Shown here: in pieces, positions 61,358 through 64,000 of the stretch
Layout: every line of letters starts with the position of its first letter
How positions within the stretch are numbered: the first letter of the stretch is position 1
NCBI RefSeq assembly: GCF_021130785.1
Contig: NC_060211.1
Coordinates: forward strand, 26,087,001 to 26,151,000
Reading direction: 5' to 3'
DNA length: 64,000 nt
Origin: Homalodisca vitripennis
Lineage: Eukaryota; Arthropoda; Insecta; Hemiptera; Cicadellidae
Translations under genes and position numbers: made by a program
Notes under the pieces: model-generated
Databases searched by the model: none
What the model saw: the letters and a program-made list of their open reading frames with translations, nothing else
Told to the model about the DNA's origin: nothing

Positions 61358-62680
61358 GTTCTTTCCGTTCTCAAAGTCGTACTCGCTGCATGCCTCCTCA
61401 AACATTATGATTTAACGAACAACTCGATTTTATCAGCTATATCCCAGGATTGGGAAAATAACTGCTTCCCCGGCGTTCCTTATGGAGGTGCAGAGAGTAT
61501 ACCGGCTCCATTGGTCTGACATTCAATTCCACAATTCTTCTGAAGCATTTCGTTTCTCAATTAATTATTCTCTTCCCCATTGATATCACATTACTTGAAG
61601 TAATACATGTATAAGAAATTTAGCTGATGAGCTCTTGGAACACTTTCACCAGAGACACCAGAGAGTTGACTATTCATGTCTTCCACAACACGGTAATGTG
61701 TGACTCAGGATGCAACATTACTCTCTTCTAGTTTCCATGGAATAATTATTTTCCGAGCGAAAGTCTGGAATCTAAATTATCTATTTAGAAACTTACACTT
61801 AACAACTTGCCCATTACTGTACACACAGTTCACGCCAGTTTGGTGGTTTAACTCTAAGCCAAATTTAATACCCTTTAGGGAGGAATTGATCCCTCGTTTT
61901 AAGTGAACAATTCGATAAATAATTAATACCCCAGTGAATACAATAGCATCTAAGTGAGAACCATAGTCAGACGGGGTATTTGCATCGGACAAGGGACGGG
62001 ACTTGTACCATTCCGATAATCCGCTTAGTGCCCCTATAGAGCTGTGAAAATACATGTGGCGCTTGTCTGCTGGTGTACGTACATCCGGGGCTTAGCGACA
62101 CCAGGACTGGCGTGGCTAGCCCCCCCCCCTGCACTGGACGCCGTGGAGGCAGCTGCTTCAAGGAATTGCAACACTGCAAGGAATTCCACACTTGAGGTGC
62201 GGAAGTTACTATTACCTTTAAATAAAGAATAGGTAAATTTGCTAGGTAAAATTACAATAGGACTTTCCTCTTGCAGACTTCTGACTATTGTCAATTCGTC
62301 TCCTAAAGGTTAATACAATCAGGGTTATATGTTCTGAGGAGTTTGGACCACATAGCTTCTGATCTCGAATTGGATTGAATTTGTATTCCAATGATAAGTT
62401 TCAAAGTTAATCCACTTACCACCAAAACGTCATAGTGCAGTCATACAGATATCCAGGATCAATCTTCAGACGTAGGACAATCTTATACTCAACTTCCAAG
62501 TACAGGATTACAAGCCCTGTCGCCACTGCCGAACATAAATTCTAAAGAAATTAATATTCGTGACATAATTGTTTATAGCTTATAGTTATTATATTATACA
62601 ATCAAAATCGTAATTCTTTTTCTATTTGGTTATGGTACATTTTCTTTAATTTCCATATATACAGCCCTGAACTGTGGATG
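61358..62680. other. Non-coding DNA with a GC-rich patch
   Basis: A patch at 62080-62215 is GC-richer and has overlapping open frames on both strands (62 codons plus, 86 codons minus) around a run of ten C. A 92-codon minus-strand frame lies at 61777-62055. None shows a recognisable domain. An exon cannot be excluded, but I have no evidence for one. Confidence 0.4.
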
Positions 62681-63046
62681 GACTAATAACAATAACAACG
62701 TACCTTCATCAAATAGGTCAAACTGTAGACATACCCTAATATAGTTTTTTTATTAGACAACTCAAGTTGTCCTGTCTTCTGCCGGCCTCGATGTTCTATC
62801 ATATTTAATATTCCCGTGTGATAAGCCTATCGAATGCTGTGTTTCTCGTGCTATTTATTTATTTATTCGTTGTGTCTGTACTGTGTTCGTTAATTTTCAA
62901 CTCTGACGACTCCAGATGGATAATCCTAGCTTTTAATATTTATTTGTACTGACACCAGAAGATGACATATTAAAAGTCGAAACTATAGTAGTGTAAGACT
63001 ACAGTTTGAAATATTTGACGAAGGTACATTGTTATTGTTATTAGTC
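62681..63046. mobile_element. Foldback element with ~50-bp inverted arms
   Basis: The left arm starts GACTAATAACAATAACAACG and continues TACCTTCATCAAATAGGTC, AAACTGTAGAC. The right arm (about 62994-63046) is its reverse complement with a few differences. A hammerhead-like motif lies just inside the right arm. Inverted ends plus such a motif suggest a fragment derived from a Penelope-like element, or a MITE. The class is uncertain. Confidence 0.55.
62955..62983 (+). other. Hammerhead-like motif
   Basis: CAGAAGATGAC, a short AT loop, then GTCGAAAC: GAC and GTC pair as a short stem II between CAGAAGA (for CUGAUGA) and GAAA. The first core box deviates at two positions, so activity is unlikely. 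Confidence 0.4.
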
Positions 63047-63148
63047 AATTTTCAGGCGTCCAACTTGTTAGTATATACATCTCTGATAGGATAAAATGTT
63101 ACTAGACACAACGTCTGTAACATGTAACATTACAATATAAAAACTAAG

Positions 63149-63179
63149 TTTCGAAGATTGTTATCTCACCTCTTCATCA
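63149..63179 (-). other. Hammerhead-like motif, minus strand
   Basis: On the minus strand this reads ATGATGAAGAGGTGAGATAA then CAATCTTCGAAAC. It is the inverted partner of the motif at 63430-63462, and both share GATGAAGAGG and CAATCTTCGAAA. Confidence 0.45.
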
Positions 63180-63429
63180 TGTGTAAAAGATCTTAAGGCA
63201 TACGACTGAGCATACACACATATTTAAAAAATTGTATTGAATATATGTTCAAGTCACTGAATTCATGGGTAACAAAATAAGAAATTGTATGTCTAAGACT
63301 CAAGCTATGACTAAGGATGCAAGGTGTGTAAGGAGGAAATAGCAACCCAAATATTCATAAATCTAACAACTGTGAAAGTTTTTGTTAATCTTTGAGTAAG
63401 CGTAATCTTACGTCTTGTGACTTTTGTCG

Positions 63430-63462
63430 TCTGATGAAGAGGATACATTTCAATCTTCGAAA
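63430..63462 (+). other. Hammerhead-like motif with exact CTGATGA core
   Basis: CTGATGAAGAGGATACATTT then CAATCTTCGAAATG. Both core boxes (CUGAUGA and GAAA) are intact and AAGA can pair with TCTT as a weak stem II. I could not find stems I and III with a cleavage triplet. It forms an inverted pair with 63149-63179, about 250 bp apart. Confidence 0.45.
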
Positions 63463-64000
63463 TGTAGGGCTGTATTTTAGTAAATTTGACGATGGAAAAT
63501 GATAACCAGTTATCGTATTATATCATGCATAGTGCATTACATAAATATATAAAATAATTCATTTTGTTTTTTTTTTAATTTAAATTTTATTTAAGATGTT
63601 TAATGGAGCAAATATTTTGGATCCTACAAATAATGTTTATTCCTATAATTTTAAAGTAAATAATAACTGTAAATGTAAAAATCCAAGAAATCGAAGTTAT
63701 CTATTAAGTTCATCTACGTTTTGGAGAAACCAAACTGTAACATCCTTTACGGCACCTTGTGAGATTCGAACGAAAATACCCCAAAAGTAGCCATCGGGGA
63801 GTAAAAATAATGGAAGCATTAACCTGTTTTCCTTTGTTATCAAGCCACACTTTAACCCCGCTTTTCCTCACAGCACTTTGCTGAAACAATACTTTTACAA
63901 CAAAAGAAAACTTCCCCAGTTATGTTGGAGTTGGCTCTCTCACTTTCATCTGTTACAATCTCCCTCACTGACTGCTGACTTGGTTCAGCCCAACTGTACA
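63463..64000. other. AT-rich non-coding DNA to window end
   Basis: A 64-codon frame at 63596-63790 has no motif. A possible element or gene may continue beyond the window. Confidence 0.4.

Noticed and set aside
61777..62294. Overlapping 86- and 92-codon minus-strand frames as a small gene
   Set aside because: The frames are open on both strands in a GC-rich patch with a C10 run, and no conserved motif was recognised.

Overview
The window looks like 64 kb of intergenic or heterochromatin-like DNA from an arthropod, most likely an insect. The evidence is its strong AT bias, the absence of any long unique open frame, dinucleotide microsatellites, and DNA transposons, Helitrons and SINEs of arthropod type. 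A hemipteran host is only a guess from the flavour of the interspersed repeats. I see no intact protein-coding gene, no convincing exon chain, no rRNA and no functional tRNA. The only long open frames (for example 29153-30295) come from a 42-bp tandem repeat, whose length is a multiple of three.

From 0 to 18 kb: a 5S-like SINE (506-670), a ~143-bp tandem repeat (4905-5660), a compound GT/GA microsatellite (6677-6946), two Helitron copies in opposite orientation (8961-9350 and 10019-10502), a tRNA-headed SINE running into an AT repeat (15507-15645), copies of two unnamed interspersed repeats, and a larger minus-strand Helitron (16970-18183) with a second 3' end inside it.

From 19 to 39 kb: a recent mariner-type element with ~490-bp inverted arms and a broken N-terminal transposase fragment (19354-20686), an older relative beside it, a ~300-bp tandem duplication (21950-22545), two opposite copies of a TTAA-flanked foldback MITE (22729-23113 and 37933-38328), a 36-bp minisatellite, a non-autonomous element with an exact 8-bp target duplication and a Merlin-like protein remnant (26286-26842), and the 42-bp minisatellite with higher-order structure (29183-30245).

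From 39 to 64 kb: a class II tRNA-derived SINE with target duplication (44031-44264), then four unrelated tandem arrays within 13.3 kb, with units of 101, 109, 95+100 and 106 bp. Between them lie a second 5S-like SINE, mariner-family fragments and a hAT-type MITE with an 8-bp target duplication (55346-56188). The right end holds a small foldback element and several hammerhead-like motifs.

The sequence does not show genes working together. What it shows is turnover of repeats: DNA transposons of at least four types, Helitrons, Pol III SINEs and local satellite expansion. The best leads are the array cluster (one array carries a TATCGATA motif in nearly every unit), the nearly identical long-arm mariner-type element, and the Merlin-like element.
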